Below, piece after piece: positions 29,301-37,758 of a stretch of 64,000 bases of DNA. Location of the stretch: contig CAZPHC010000036.1 in NCBI GenBank assembly GCA_964586155.1, positions 1-64,000 of the forward strand, given 5' to 3'. The notes beneath the pieces are model-generated. The model had not been told where the DNA came from. It ran no database searches and was given only the letters and a program-made list of their open reading frames with translations. The DNA comes from SXNM01 sp964586155. Its GTDB lineage: Bacteria; Myxococcota_A; UBA9042. Every line of letters starts with the position of its first letter. Positions within the stretch are counted from its first letter, which is position 1. The position numbers and the translations under genes are program-made.

Positions 29301-30549
29301 CGCGCAGCGCGATCGGTCCAATCAGGAGGTTCAACGCGACGACGGCAGTTCCAGTGGTATGAATCGACTCGGTGATCGCCGGCAGCTTTCGGGCGGCCAC
29401 ATCGACGAGGCCGAGGGTCACGCCGGCCTGCGGCAAGTAGGCCAAGTAGGCGTTGGCGACGATCGCCGGCTGCTCCCGGCCGAATCGGCTGCCGAAGCGC
29501 GCCGCGAGCCAGAAGGTCAGCGCACGCGCCGCGACGATCGACAGCGCGAGGGGGAGGATCACAAACGTGCTGCGAAGATCCACGCTTGCGCCGGCGATCG
29601 TGAAGAATACGACAAAGACCGGCAGCGAAACCATCTCGAGCGGAGGAGCCAGGTCGTGTTCGTGGCGAGAGAAGTTGCGCACGACGAAGCCGGCCGTGAT
29701 GAAGACCAACAGCCGCTCGAGGTGCAGCTCGGTCGAGATCTCCGTCACCACCAGGACCATCGCCGAGACGAAGAGCAGCATCTCGGTATGAACCAGGCGG
29801 ATGTAGGCGATCAGCAGCAGGCCGACCACGGCACCCGCGATCAGCGACGCGACGATCTCCTCGCCCACGACCGCGAGCAGCGACAGGTCGATCGCGCCAC
29901 CGTCCAGCACCACCGCCGCCGCCGCGACCGCGACCGCGAGCGCGACGACCACCACCACGTCCTTGAGCACGGCGGCGCCGAGCGCGAGGTCCGACAGGCG
30001 GCCGGACGCCCGGCTGTCGCGCAGCACGGCGAGCACGATGGCGGGGCTGGTGCCGAGCGAGAGCGCGCCGAAGACGAACGCCAGCGCCAGGGCCAGACCG
30101 GGTGCGTCCGGGGCCGAGGGGATGCCGAACAGCGACACGTACAGCCAGGTCGCGAGCCCGACGCCCGAGCCCGCGAGCACCACCTTGGCGCCGACGGTCG
30201 CGAGCAAGGTCCGTCCGACCCTGCGCAGCTGGCCAACCTCGAGCTCGAGGCCGGCGGCGGTGGCGATCAGGCCCAACGCCAGGGTGTTGAACATCCGCAT
30301 CTGGTCGACCACGGACTGCGACAGGATGTCGAGCGCCGAGGGGCCGAGCAGCAGGCCGGAGACGATGTAGCCCGTGACGCGCGGCAACCCCAGGCGCACG
30401 CCCATCTCGGCGGCCGAGAACGATGCGAGCACGACGAAGCCGATCGCGGCGAGCGTCAACGGGTCGACGGTCGAGGTCGCCTCGGCCTTGAGGACCGAGA
30501 CGCCCGACATCAAGCCGAGCAGCAGCAGCAGGACAAATGCGCGTCTCAT
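26335..30549 (-). CDS. CPA2 cation:proton antiporter fused to a large cytosolic P-loop ATPase-like region
   Basis: 1404 aa, more than twice a normal antiporter. Residues about 1-430 are a complete CPA2-type Na+/K+:H+ antiporter: many hydrophobic segments, GLPRVTGYIVSGLLLGPSAL and AAGLELEVGQLRR. Residues about 430-1090 are long amphipathic helices with no recognised motif. Residues about 1095-1330 form a P-loop domain: Walker A-like GAHGAGRSS (Arg where Lys is usual) and Walker B-like AVLIDDLE about 65 residues later. The last about 80 residues look like a winged helix (GGGSPKQLADTLGVPLHVASQHAGFLRAAGML). ATG 30549 overlaps the TrkH stop. Possibly ion transport gated by nucleotide or a binding partner (inference). 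Confidence 0.85.
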   Translation of the reverse strand: MRRAFVLLLLLGLMSGVSVLKAEATSTVDPLTLAAIGFVVLASFSAAEMGVRLGLPRVTGYIVSGLLLGPSALDILSQSVVDQMRMFNTLALGLIATAAGLELEVGQLRRVGRTLLATVGAKVVLAGSGVGLATWLYVSLFGIPSAPDAPGLALALAFVFGALSLGTSPAIVLAVLRDSRASGRLSDLALGAAVLKDVVVVVALAVAVAAAAVVLDGGAIDLSLLAVVGEEIVASLIAGAVVGLLLIAYIRLVHTEMLLFVSAMVLVVTEISTELHLERLLVFITAGFVVRNFSRHEHDLAPPLEMVSLPVFVVFFTIAGASVDLRSTFVILPLALSIVAARALTFWLAARFGSRFGREQPAIVANAYLAYLPQAGVTLGLVDVAARKLPAITESIHTTGTAVVALNLLIGPIALRAALSRAGELARLPTEPAPDTSDPLDLLAADEVVPAEPQVPEREALVALADAGVEDLELAALLRRLAADLDQSFERAIDDAVAPWANGTTRSVAAALGLTDEAATLRRWALTPQGDAILGHGTRARGLFDELRARLRALPVEIDVAMGLHELRPERATSTRARFGFWSLRMRARMGRPLPARRVPVRLAARKVLEPKMARFCGDMVDAVARAQASIFEILRGYAADQLSAEDARRAVNKRMALLLNRLRADARHMLSGGLRELAQVMSVAGGPCLPAGTIRFSRVDAEVRAGLHRLSSDPAAWRERLAGSQHALLLAVELRGLHSAAELALERHLISPASEALGGVRQVILGVRTGLQQVHDTCAEQASPDLATLAGWAEACNASFAQKSHRTIETRLHAFRAGASIHRVAVELRSAVAALPERRDMVPPTTLVSKASAPDEIALVAMDIRTEATEHLIHGLLSDVDDRLDSTSRLLANTAPRLREAVDIALFAVESRLEVLESTTEDTAGMVAAFDRALARVDRLEAEIGETASKLRIETSAMLESAFARLDADIADAAALQRPGDAVGHAIGSVRRQLAEWAAPALTWWRSETDRTVRWWRSVRDSRLGTELRARTHHGRLDAAGLREHTDRWLLAQGVPDAYARLFSLQPVREHRLFTAYRSELELVRRAERAWIEGGSGGSALIVGAHGAGRSSLLNMAELELTVPRVLRPEPVGSWRETGLDAALANELGCRAQRRSVLKALRKVRTAVLIDDLERWCTPDEAGLRALISFLDLMQRSRDSVFWLVTVTTPALRLVEEAVAVRPSFGHVLELAPLSHAELQTALLTRHALSGRNLLIAKPLPVRLMARLMRIDDGSLPFRLLARLSDGNLARAMVIWLRALEIEGEETVTPQSARMLTLGLPPFRELDPVQLAILLAVLRWGGGSPKQLADTLGVPLHVASQHAGFLRAAGMLESTEARRDELRVPRALVGPVIQGLRDVGTEP

Positions 30550-31991
30550 CGTCGCCACGTCTCCGGGCTGAGGACGGCTGCCAAGACGAAGATCTCCAAG
30601 CGGCCCGCGATCATGCACAGCGAGAGCACGAGTTTGCCGATCGGCGGCACCAGCTCGTAGTTCTGGGTCGGCCCGACGCTGGCGAGGCCGGGGCCGATGC
30701 TCGACAGGCAGGCGATCGTCGCGCTCGTGGCGCTGATCAGATCGAGGCCCAACAGCACCATCACCGCGGACGCGGCCGCGAACAGCATCATGTAGGCGAC
30801 CGAGAACACGAGGATGCCGCGCAGCACCGACTCGGGCACGGCGTGATGCCCCAGTCGGACCGAGATGACGGCCTGGGGCTGGACGACCGTGCGCAGCTCG
30901 CGGGCGCAGAGCTTGAGCAGGGCGAACACCCGGCTGACCTTGATGCCACCGGCCGTCGAGCCGGCGCAGCCGCCCATGAACATCGCCAGGAACAGCAGGA
31001 ACCGTGCGAAGTTCGGATAGGTGTCGAAGTCCTCGGTCATGAAGCCGGTCGTCGTGGTCACGGCCAGGGTCTGGAACACGCTGGCGCGGACGCCGTCGTG
31101 CAGGGTCTCGTGGCGATCGGCGATGCCAAGGAAGATCACGAGCGCGATCAGGGCGTTGACGAGCAAGTAGAAACGGACCTCGTAGTTGCGCCAGACCGTG
31201 CCGATGCGCCCGCGCACCGCGTCGTAGAACAGGCCGAAGTTCAGGCCTGCGATCAACATGAAGCCGGCGATGATCCAGTCGATGGCCGGGCTCTTGTAGT
31301 AGCCGATGCTGGCGGTTCGGGTCGAGAAACCGCCCGTGCCGAGCGTCGAGAAGGCGTGACAGACCGCGTCATAGAGCGGCATCCCCGCGACCATCAGCAT
31401 CGCGCCACAGATCACCGTCAGACCGCCGTAGATCCACCACAGGGCCAGCGCCGTCTGCTTGATCTTGGGCCGCAGGCCGCTGGTGATGGGTCCCGCGACC
31501 TCGGAGCGGAACAGGTGCTTGGCACCGACGCCCAGGGTCGGGAAGACCGCGACAAAGAGCACGACGATGCCCATGCCGCCGATCCAATGCGACAGGCAGC
31601 GCCAGAGGTTGGTGGCGCGGCTGAGCAGGTCGACGTCGGCGACCACCGTCGCACCGGTGGTGGTGAAGCCGCTGACCGCCTCGAAGATCGCAGACGCGGG
31701 GTGCTCGATGCTGCCCTCGAGCACAAACGGCAGCCCGCCGAACATGCCGAGCAGCAGCCAGGTCAGCGCCACCGTGCCGATCGCGTCCTTGCGGTGCAGA
31801 TCGTCGCCGGCGCGACGGCCGAAGGCGGCGAGGCCAAGGGCGACGCCCATCGTCAGCGCCGAGCTCGTGGCGTACGCGCGCAGCGCGTCCGGGTCCGCGT
31901 CGAAGAACGCGAGCCCCGCAGGTGCGAGCATCAGCATCGCGATGATGCCGAGCAGCCGGGCCGTCAGGCGTGCGACGCTTCGAAGGTTCAC
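30546..31991 (-). CDS. trkH: TrkH-family potassium transporter subunit
   Basis: 481 aa. The membrane subunit of the Trk K+ uptake system, with four M1-P-M2 repeats. Selectivity-filter segments are visible: TTTGAT (first), STLGTGGFSTRT (second), TTTTGFMT (third), with AGSTAGGIKVSR following in the cytosolic loop and SSIGPGLASVG (fourth). It works with TrkA, encoded immediately upstream and overlapping by GTGA, and starts at that GTG. The next gene overlaps its stop by 4 nt. K+ entry through TrkH is driven by membrane potential and gated by nucleotide binding to TrkA. Confidence 0.97.
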   Translation of the reverse strand: MNLRSVARLTARLLGIIAMLMLAPAGLAFFDADPDALRAYATSSALTMGVALGLAAFGRRAGDDLHRKDAIGTVALTWLLLGMFGGLPFVLEGSIEHPASAIFEAVSGFTTTGATVVADVDLLSRATNLWRCLSHWIGGMGIVVLFVAVFPTLGVGAKHLFRSEVAGPITSGLRPKIKQTALALWWIYGGLTVICGAMLMVAGMPLYDAVCHAFSTLGTGGFSTRTASIGYYKSPAIDWIIAGFMLIAGLNFGLFYDAVRGRIGTVWRNYEVRFYLLVNALIALVIFLGIADRHETLHDGVRASVFQTLAVTTTTGFMTEDFDTYPNFARFLLFLAMFMGGCAGSTAGGIKVSRVFALLKLCARELRTVVQPQAVISVRLGHHAVPESVLRGILVFSVAYMMLFAAASAVMVLLGLDLISATSATIACLSSIGPGLASVGPTQNYELVPPIGKLVLSLCMIAGRLEIFVLAAVLSPETWRR

Positions 31992-33337
31992 TCGCCGCTC
32001 CGGCCGCCGAGCGCTCGCACGCGGCGCTGGATGTTGCCGGCCAACGAGGGCGGCGCGCCCACGACGATGTGGTCGAATGCTTCGAGATGCAAGGAGGAAC
32101 GCGGTGCCAGGACCTCGTTGCCGCGGACGATGCTCACGACGACGGCCTCCGCCGGCAGGACCAGGTCGCCCAAGGTCAGCGCGGCGGTGATCGTGCCGGG
32201 CAGCTGGAACTCGAAGAGCTCATGGGTGCAGCCGGGCAGGGCCTCGCGGGTCAGCGCCCCGGTCGCGGGCAGCATCCACTGGACGACGCGCCAGATCTGC
32301 TCGTGCGGGCCGGCCGTGCCGTGGATGCCGAGGTGCGAGTAGACCTCGGTGTAGCCCGGTCGGTGCACCAGCGCGTAGGTCCACGGCACGCCGAGGTCGG
32401 CTGCGAGCAGCGACGCCATCAGGTTGACCTCGTCGCTGCGGGTCACGGCCATGACGAAATCGGCGCGGTCCACCGCTTCGTCGCGCAGGCAGTGGATGTT
32501 CGTGCCGTCGCCGTGGATCACCGTGACCTCGGGCAGTTCGCGCGCCAGGAACTGGCAACGCTCGAGATCGACCTCGATCACCTGGACCCGGCGGCCGCTG
32601 TCGACCAGGCCGCGGGCGAGCTGGAAGCCGACGTCGCCGCCGCCGATGATGACGGTCCGGCGGTGCTGGCGCGCGCCCGAGACGGCGCGGATGGCCGGGT
32701 CCAGGCTACGGCCGCCGCCGAGCAGGACGAGGTCGTCAGCCTCGAGCTGCCCGATCTCCTCGCACGGACGCAGCACCAGGTCGCGGACGACGCCAGCGAC
32801 GTGGGCACCATGCGGCAGCGCCACGCCCGTCGCCTTGCCGCCACGCAGCGGCGAGCCGTCACCGACGCGGACCAGGGCGACCTGCGCCGCGTTGCCGGCA
32901 AAGAAGCCGATGAATTCCGCGTCGACCGCGTAGACCATGCGCAGCAGCTCCTGGCTGACGAGGCGGCTGGCGCAGAGCACGGCGTGGATGCCGAGGATGC
33001 CGGCCTCGACACCCGCAGCGGTGCGGTAGAAGTTCGGGTCGTCGACGCGTGCCACGGTGCGCTTGGCGCCCTCGTGGTTGGCGAGCGCGGCCGCGACGAC
33101 GTTGGCGTCGTCCGAACTCGTCATCACCAGCGTGATGTCGGCCTGGTCGACGCGGGCCTCGCGCAGGATCGCCCAATGCGTCGCGTCGCCGAGCAGCGTC
33201 AGCACGTCGGCCTGCTCCTCGACGTGGTTGAGGGCGTCCTGGCGGCGATCGACCACCACGACCTCGGCACCACGGGCGCTCAGGGCGCGCGCGAGGTAGG
33301 TGCCGACGTCGCCGGCGCCCACGATGACGACTTTCAT
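31988..33337 (-). CDS. trkA: TrkA, regulatory NAD(H)/ATP-binding subunit of K+ uptake
   Basis: 449 aa, the full two-module TrkA: two RCK-N Rossmann domains, each followed by an RCK-C domain. The first dinucleotide motif is VIVGAGDVGTYLA at the N-terminus and the second VIIGGGDVGFQLA at about 228-240. The protein forms the cytosolic ring that gates TrkH. Both neighbours overlap it by 4 nt, the stop of the CPA antiporter at its start and the start of trkH at its stop. Confidence 0.97.
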   Translation of the reverse strand: MKVVIVGAGDVGTYLARALSARGAEVVVVDRRQDALNHVEEQADVLTLLGDATHWAILREARVDQADITLVMTSSDDANVVAAALANHEGAKRTVARVDDPNFYRTAAGVEAGILGIHAVLCASRLVSQELLRMVYAVDAEFIGFFAGNAAQVALVRVGDGSPLRGGKATGVALPHGAHVAGVVRDLVLRPCEEIGQLEADDLVLLGGGRSLDPAIRAVSGARQHRRTVIIGGGDVGFQLARGLVDSGRRVQVIEVDLERCQFLARELPEVTVIHGDGTNIHCLRDEAVDRADFVMAVTRSDEVNLMASLLAADLGVPWTYALVHRPGYTEVYSHLGIHGTAGPHEQIWRVVQWMLPATGALTREALPGCTHELFEFQLPGTITAALTLGDLVLPAEAVVVSIVRGNEVLAPRSSLHLEAFDHIVVGAPPSLAGNIQRRVRALGGRSGE

Positions 33338-34677
33338 GCGGTCTCCTCGTTGCCGATCGGCGCGCTCGTCGTCGGCTCGAGCCCGGGTTGGTCGCGCCCG
33401 ATCAACTCGGCCGGCACCGTATCACCGTTGCAGGCCGTGTCGTTGACCTCGCCGGCGTCGAGCAGCACGGCCGAGAGCACGCGGATCGACCAGAGATCGC
33501 TGGTGACCGTGGCGAAGAGCACGGTCGTCAGCACGGTGACGGCGTAGTCCGGGGCCCGCATGACGAACGCGACCGCGATGACCACCGGCAGCGTGCCTTG
33601 GGCGAGCAGGCCGTCGCCCATGCGCGCAGCCCGCGGCGGGTTCTCGAGCAGCGCGGCGGCCGTCGTCGGCAGCAGCACGCGCAGCAGGCCCCAGCGCACC
33701 AGCGGATAGGCGAGCGCGAGCAGCCACTCGGCGCCGGTCGGCAGCGCAAGCAGCATGCCGGCGAAGACCATGACCAGCACCTGGATCGGGTGGCGCAAGC
33801 GCTCGAGTTCGTCGCAGATCCGGGCCGCCTGCGGCGACACCAGCGCGACTGTCAGGCCGGCGAGCAGGTTGACGAACGTCGGCGACAACCCGATCGCGAG
33901 CCCGACGCCGGCGGCGAAGATCACCGTGCCGGTCGCGGCGACGAACAGGGCCTTGCTGTCCTGCTCGTCGCGGGCGAACCACGCGAAGAGCAGGCCGCAG
34001 ACCACGCCCACGCCCATGCCGAGCAGCGCCCACTCGGTGATGCCGAAGGGCAACTCCGTGCCCGTCTCGAGCTGTCGACGCCCTGCCAACGCCAGCCCGA
34101 GCAGGACGATCGCCAGGATCTCGGCCGTGCTGGCTGCGCCGTGCAGCAGCGTGTGGACCGGACCTCGCGCACCGTAGAGTCGCGCCGTGGACTCGATCAC
34201 CGCAGAGCTGCTTGCCGCGGCGGCGGCGCCGAGCACGACGGCGCACTCGAGCTGGCCGGCCGTCGCCCGCAGCTCGACGACCAGGCCGTCGGTCAGGGGC
34301 CACGCGACGTCGAGGAACCAGGGCTCGGTGGGCCGATCGAAGTGGTACATCCAGCCGAGCGCGAGCAGGGCGATGCCGGCAGCCACGCCGAGGCCGGTGG
34401 CCACGCCCACGACGACCGCCTCGGGCTGCGACGCCAGGCGACGCGCCCGCGCACCGGCCGAGAAGCCGACCAGGCCGAGCAGCAGCGCGACGAGCAACTG
34501 CGCCTTGTCGAGTGAGCGGCCGTCGAGCAGGCCGGCGCCTGCCGGGCCGACGACGAGGCCCACCAGCAGCGACTCGGCGCCAGAGAGCATCCCGTGGCGC
34601 GCGGCGAGGCGCGTGACGAATTGGCCACCGGCGAAGGCCAGGACGATCAAGACGATCAGCAGCAGGGTGTCACTCAT
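33334..34677 (-). CDS. CPA-type cation:proton antiporter (membrane part only)
   Basis: 447 aa with about twelve hydrophobic segments. The SSSAVIESTARLYGARG and AASTAEILAIVLLGLALAG segments in the middle are typical of CPA1/CPA2 Na+(K+)/H+ exchangers. A short hydrophilic tail lacks a TrkA-N domain. It is the first gene of the operon. The ATG at 34677 was preferred because the upstream in-frame extension is not hydrophobic. Divergent from uppS across 238 b, which must hold the promoters of both units; I could not pick a clear -35/-10 pair. Ion specificity cannot be read. Confidence 0.82.
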   Translation of the reverse strand: MSDTLLLIVLIVLAFAGGQFVTRLAARHGMLSGAESLLVGLVVGPAGAGLLDGRSLDKAQLLVALLLGLVGFSAGARARRLASQPEAVVVGVATGLGVAAGIALLALGWMYHFDRPTEPWFLDVAWPLTDGLVVELRATAGQLECAVVLGAAAAASSSAVIESTARLYGARGPVHTLLHGAASTAEILAIVLLGLALAGRRQLETGTELPFGITEWALLGMGVGVVCGLLFAWFARDEQDSKALFVAATGTVIFAAGVGLAIGLSPTFVNLLAGLTVALVSPQAARICDELERLRHPIQVLVMVFAGMLLALPTGAEWLLALAYPLVRWGLLRVLLPTTAAALLENPPRAARMGDGLLAQGTLPVVIAVAFVMRAPDYAVTVLTTVLFATVTSDLWSIRVLSAVLLDAGEVNDTACNGDTVPAELIGRDQPGLEPTTSAPIGNEETA

Positions 34678-34915
34678 GCAACGCGCCACGGCTCGCATCG
34701 GCCCGCATCACGGGCCGGGGTCGGCAACGGCCTGCTGGGGACCGAGCGGTCACGCTCGGTCCCGGCCTCCGCGTCAGAGGCTACCACGCGCCAACGTCAT
34801 CCGCATCCGGTGGGAGGGGCACATTCCACACGCGCCAATCTGTGACGCCACGGGGTCGACGGGAATCGACGATCGGGCTAACCTGTTGGACCGCCAAGTG
34901 GCAGGAGATTGCCGT

Positions 34916-35695
34916 ATGCCCCCGATCGATTCCGCGCTGTCGCCTGTTCTCGCCTTGCCCGCCGTCGCTGGCGCCGGCCGCGACCTGCCGCGCCATGTGG
35001 CGATCATCATGGACGGAAATGGCCGCTGGGCCAGCGCGCGTGGTCTGGCCCGGACCGAGGGCCACCGCGAGGGCGCGCGCGCGGTCCGACGCGTCGTCAC
35101 GCGCGCCCGCGAGCTGCACCTCGAGGTCCTGACGCTGTACGCATTCAGCGCGCAGAACTGGCGTCGACCGGAGCAGGAGATCGAGACGCTGATGGCGTTG
35201 TTGGTCGAGTTCTGCACCGAGGAGCGGCCGCTGTTGATGGAGAAGCAGATCCGCTTCCGCGTCATCGGCCAACGCGCGCGGCTGTCGCAACAGGCGCGCG
35301 ACGCCGTCGAGACGCTCGAGGCGATCACGGCGGATCATGGCGAGATGGACCTCGTCCTGGCGCTGTCCTACGGCGGGCGCGAAGAGATCCTGGCGGCGGC
35401 AAGGGCCATCGCGGTCGATCATGCCGCGGGTGTCCTCGACGCCGAGGCGATCGACGAGGACGCGTTCGGCCAGCGTCTGTGGACGCACGGCTTGCCCGAC
35501 CCGGACCTGATGATCCGCACCAGCGGTGAGTTCCGGGTGTCGAACTTCCTGCTCTGGCAGATCGCCTACGCCGAGCTCTACATCGACAACCGGATGTGGC
35601 CGGACTACGACGCCGCCGCGTTCGACGAGGCGCTGCGCAGCTACGGCCAGCGCGAGCGTCGCTTCGGCGGCGTGCCGGTGAGTTCCGTCGCCTGA
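34916..35695 (+). CDS. uppS: Isoprenyl (undecaprenyl diphosphate) synthase UppS
   Basis: 259 aa. It makes the C55 lipid carrier for cell-wall synthesis by cis-condensing isopentenyl units. All signature blocks are present: HVAIIMDGNGRWA with catalytic Asp33, GHREGARAV, LTLYAFSAQNWRRPEQEI, LALSYGGREEIL and the C-terminal PDLMIRTSGEFRVSNFLLWQ then AYAELY. GGAG lies about ten bases before the ATG. CdsA, Dxr and the ribosome-recycling genes that often flank uppS are absent here, so this copy stands alone. Confidence 0.95.
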   Translation: MPPIDSALSPVLALPAVAGAGRDLPRHVAIIMDGNGRWASARGLARTEGHREGARAVRRVVTRARELHLEVLTLYAFSAQNWRRPEQEIETLMALLVEFCTEERPLLMEKQIRFRVIGQRARLSQQARDAVETLEAITADHGEMDLVLALSYGGREEILAAARAIAVDHAAGVLDAEAIDEDAFGQRLWTHGLPDPDLMIRTSGEFRVSNFLLWQIAYAELYIDNRMWPDYDAAAFDEALRSYGQRERRFGGVPVSSVA

Positions 35696-35749
35696 CGGGG
35701 CGCCCCCTGAGGCCTGACGGGGCGCCCTGAGGCCTGACGGGGCGCTCAG
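35691..35749. repeat. About 20-b tandem repeat linking the convergent uppS and traB-like stops
   Basis: Three copies of CCTGACGGGGCGCC plus a CTGAGG tail (22, 20 and about 17 b). The first copy contains the uppS stop codon (35693-35695). The last contains the reverse-strand stop of the TraB-family gene (35746-35748). Confidence 0.93.
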
Positions 35750-37014
35750 TGGCCCGACAGGCTGCCGAACATCCACGCGCCGGCGATCCACGCGCCGATC
35801 GCCGATCCCATCGACGCCATCGCGGCGACCAGCAGCACCCGCGTGAACGGGTTGCGGTACAAGCCCGAGAAGCTCTGCACGTCGTCGGCGATGCGCTCGC
35901 AATCCTCGACCGTTGGCTTGCGCAGCCACGCTTCGACCGGGCCGACGACCATCGCTGCGCCGATCATCGGGTTCAGCGACGTGATCGGCGACGCGATCCC
36001 GGCGACCAGGATCGACAGCGGCTTGGCCCCCGCGACCGCGGCGAGCAGCGCCGCTGGCACGAAGTTGGCGCCGATCCAGATCCAGACGAGGTCGCCGACC
36101 AGCTTGGTGCTGCCGGTGCGCCAGGCCAGCACCAGGGCCGTCGCGACGAACATCGGGATGACCCAGGGCACGATGCGCCACACCATCGACGGCTTCGGCA
36201 GCGCTTCGAGGGCTGCGCGGACGATGCCCGGCGTCGGCGGCGCCGACAGGGTCGCGGACATCCCGGGAACGTGCGCCGCGCCGACGACCGCGACGACGGA
36301 CTCGTCCTGCATGTCGAGCAGGTGACTCGCCATGTAGCGGTCGCGCTCGTAGATCAGGGGCTCGGCCACCTGTGGCAGCACGCGCGTGAACTCCGAGAGC
36401 ATGTCCGCGAGCTCGTGCGATTGCTTCATCGACTCGATCTCGTCGGCCGAGACAGACTCGCCGCCGACCATGCTCCCGCCGATCGCGCCGAGCAGCGACG
36501 CCTTCTGCCACAGCGAGATCGTGCCCCAGGTGCGTTTGAGCGTGGCCTGGATGTCGCGGTCGATGAGCTCGACCCGCGCCCCGACCTGGCGTGCTGCCTC
36601 GGCGGCGGCGAGCATCTCGGCGCCAGGCTCGACGCCGAGCTCGGCGCCGATCCGCCGCTGCCAGGCTCCGATCGCCAGGTTGGCCAGCAGCAGCAGCGAA
36701 CGGCCTTCGCGAAAGACCTGGAAGATGTCGAGCTTCTTCCAGCGATCCGGGTCCGTGAGCGCAGCGTAGCGCGAGGCGCAGAGCTCGATCGCGACGACCT
36801 TGGGCCGAACCTGCGCGATCAACGCCTTGGCCTCGTCGACGCTGGCCCGCGACACGTGCGCCGTGCCGAGCAGCCAGACCTTGCGCCCGCCGGCGAGCGT
36901 CAACTCCTGCGCGTGCGTCGGAGCGGGCGTGGGAGCCGTGGGCGACAGCGCGTCGTCCGGCGCCAACGGGGCGGCCTGCGCCAACGGCTCGTCCTGCGCT
37001 GCGGGGTCATGCAT
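35746..37014 (-). CDS. TraB/PrgY/GumN-family membrane protein
   Basis: 422 aa. The N-terminal domain carries the TraB signature LLGTAHVSRASVDEAKALI (about 46-64) and KVVAIELCASRY. It also has GAAHVPG at about 243-249, the second conserved GxxHVPG motif of the family. Three to four hydrophobic segments occupy about 285-420. Family knowledge: members include the Enterococcus pheromone-shutdown protein TraB and archaeal/eukaryotic relatives with a putative metallopeptidase fold; cellular role mostly unknown. ATG 37014 was chosen because an upstream extension is Arg/Ala-rich and lacks conservation signs. Convergent with uppS. Confidence 0.82.
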   Translation of the reverse strand: MHDPAAQDEPLAQAAPLAPDDALSPTAPTPAPTHAQELTLAGGRKVWLLGTAHVSRASVDEAKALIAQVRPKVVAIELCASRYAALTDPDRWKKLDIFQVFREGRSLLLLANLAIGAWQRRIGAELGVEPGAEMLAAAEAARQVGARVELIDRDIQATLKRTWGTISLWQKASLLGAIGGSMVGGESVSADEIESMKQSHELADMLSEFTRVLPQVAEPLIYERDRYMASHLLDMQDESVVAVVGAAHVPGMSATLSAPPTPGIVRAALEALPKPSMVWRIVPWVIPMFVATALVLAWRTGSTKLVGDLVWIWIGANFVPAALLAAVAGAKPLSILVAGIASPITSLNPMIGAAMVVGPVEAWLRKPTVEDCERIADDVQSFSGLYRNPFTRVLLVAAMASMGSAIGAWIAGAWMFGSLSGH

Positions 37015-37143
37015 GGGCGGTTGCGTCCTGATCGGCGCCACACGGGCGGGCGCGGCGCAGATGGTGCCCGCAGCCGCTCGTCCTTGCAAAGCGTCCCCAG
37101 GTCGCCGCCGTCCGGTGGCGACCCTGGCCGCTGGCCCATCGGC

Positions 37144-37758
37144 TCACGAGCGCACGAGGACGTCGAGCAGGGCGCTCCGGCACATCGCCTGCAGCACCGG
37201 CAGCGTCGTCGAATCGCCGCTGCGCAGGCCGCTCGCCAGGCATCCGTCAACGATGGCGATCGCCAGGACCGCCGCTTGATCGGGTCGTGGCGCCCGCCAA
37301 CACCGCATCCGGTGCCCGCGTTCCAGCAAGGCCGCGATCGCGATCTCGACGCCACGCTCGGCGTCCGCGAGTCGTCGCAGCGCAGGGCTGCCGGTGGCGC
37401 TGCTGGCGATCTGGGCGCGCAGGCGCACGGTCTCGATCTCGACCGCGAAGCAGACCTGCAGCCAGGCGTCGAGCGCCTGCCGTGGGTCGCCCGGTCGACG
37501 TGCCGCCTGCTCCTGCTGCGCCCAGCTCGGGCCGAGGATCGCCTCGACCGTGGCGAGGATCAGGGCGTCGCGGCTGCCGAAGTGGTACAGCACCGTCGCC
37601 TTGGCCACGCCCGCGGCCTGGGCCACGGCGGCGATGCTGGTCGCTTCGAGGCCGGCCGTGCCGAGCAGGCGGTGGGTCGCCGCGATGAGGGTCCCGCGCG
37701 CCTCGGCGCCGGAGCGGCTGCCGCGCTGGCCGCCGTCCTCGGATCCGGTCGGCCTCAT
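37144..37758 (-). CDS. TetR/AcrR-family transcriptional regulator
   Basis: 204 aa. The N-terminal helix-turn-helix (about 22-70) has the family pattern ATSIAAVAQAAGVAKATVLYHFGSRDALILATV. The C-terminal helical domain would bind a small-molecule ligand that is not identifiable. Its ATG overlaps the stop of the RlmN gene (ATGA), so it is translated after rlmN. No efflux pump or enzyme gene is adjacent to suggest a target. Confidence 0.9.
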   Translation of the reverse strand: MRPTGSEDGGQRGSRSGAEARGTLIAATHRLLGTAGLEATSIAAVAQAAGVAKATVLYHFGSRDALILATVEAILGPSWAQQEQAARRPGDPRQALDAWLQVCFAVEIETVRLRAQIASSATGSPALRRLADAERGVEIAIAALLERGHRMRCWRAPRPDQAAVLAIAIVDGCLASGLRSGDSTTLPVLQAMCRSALLDVLVRS

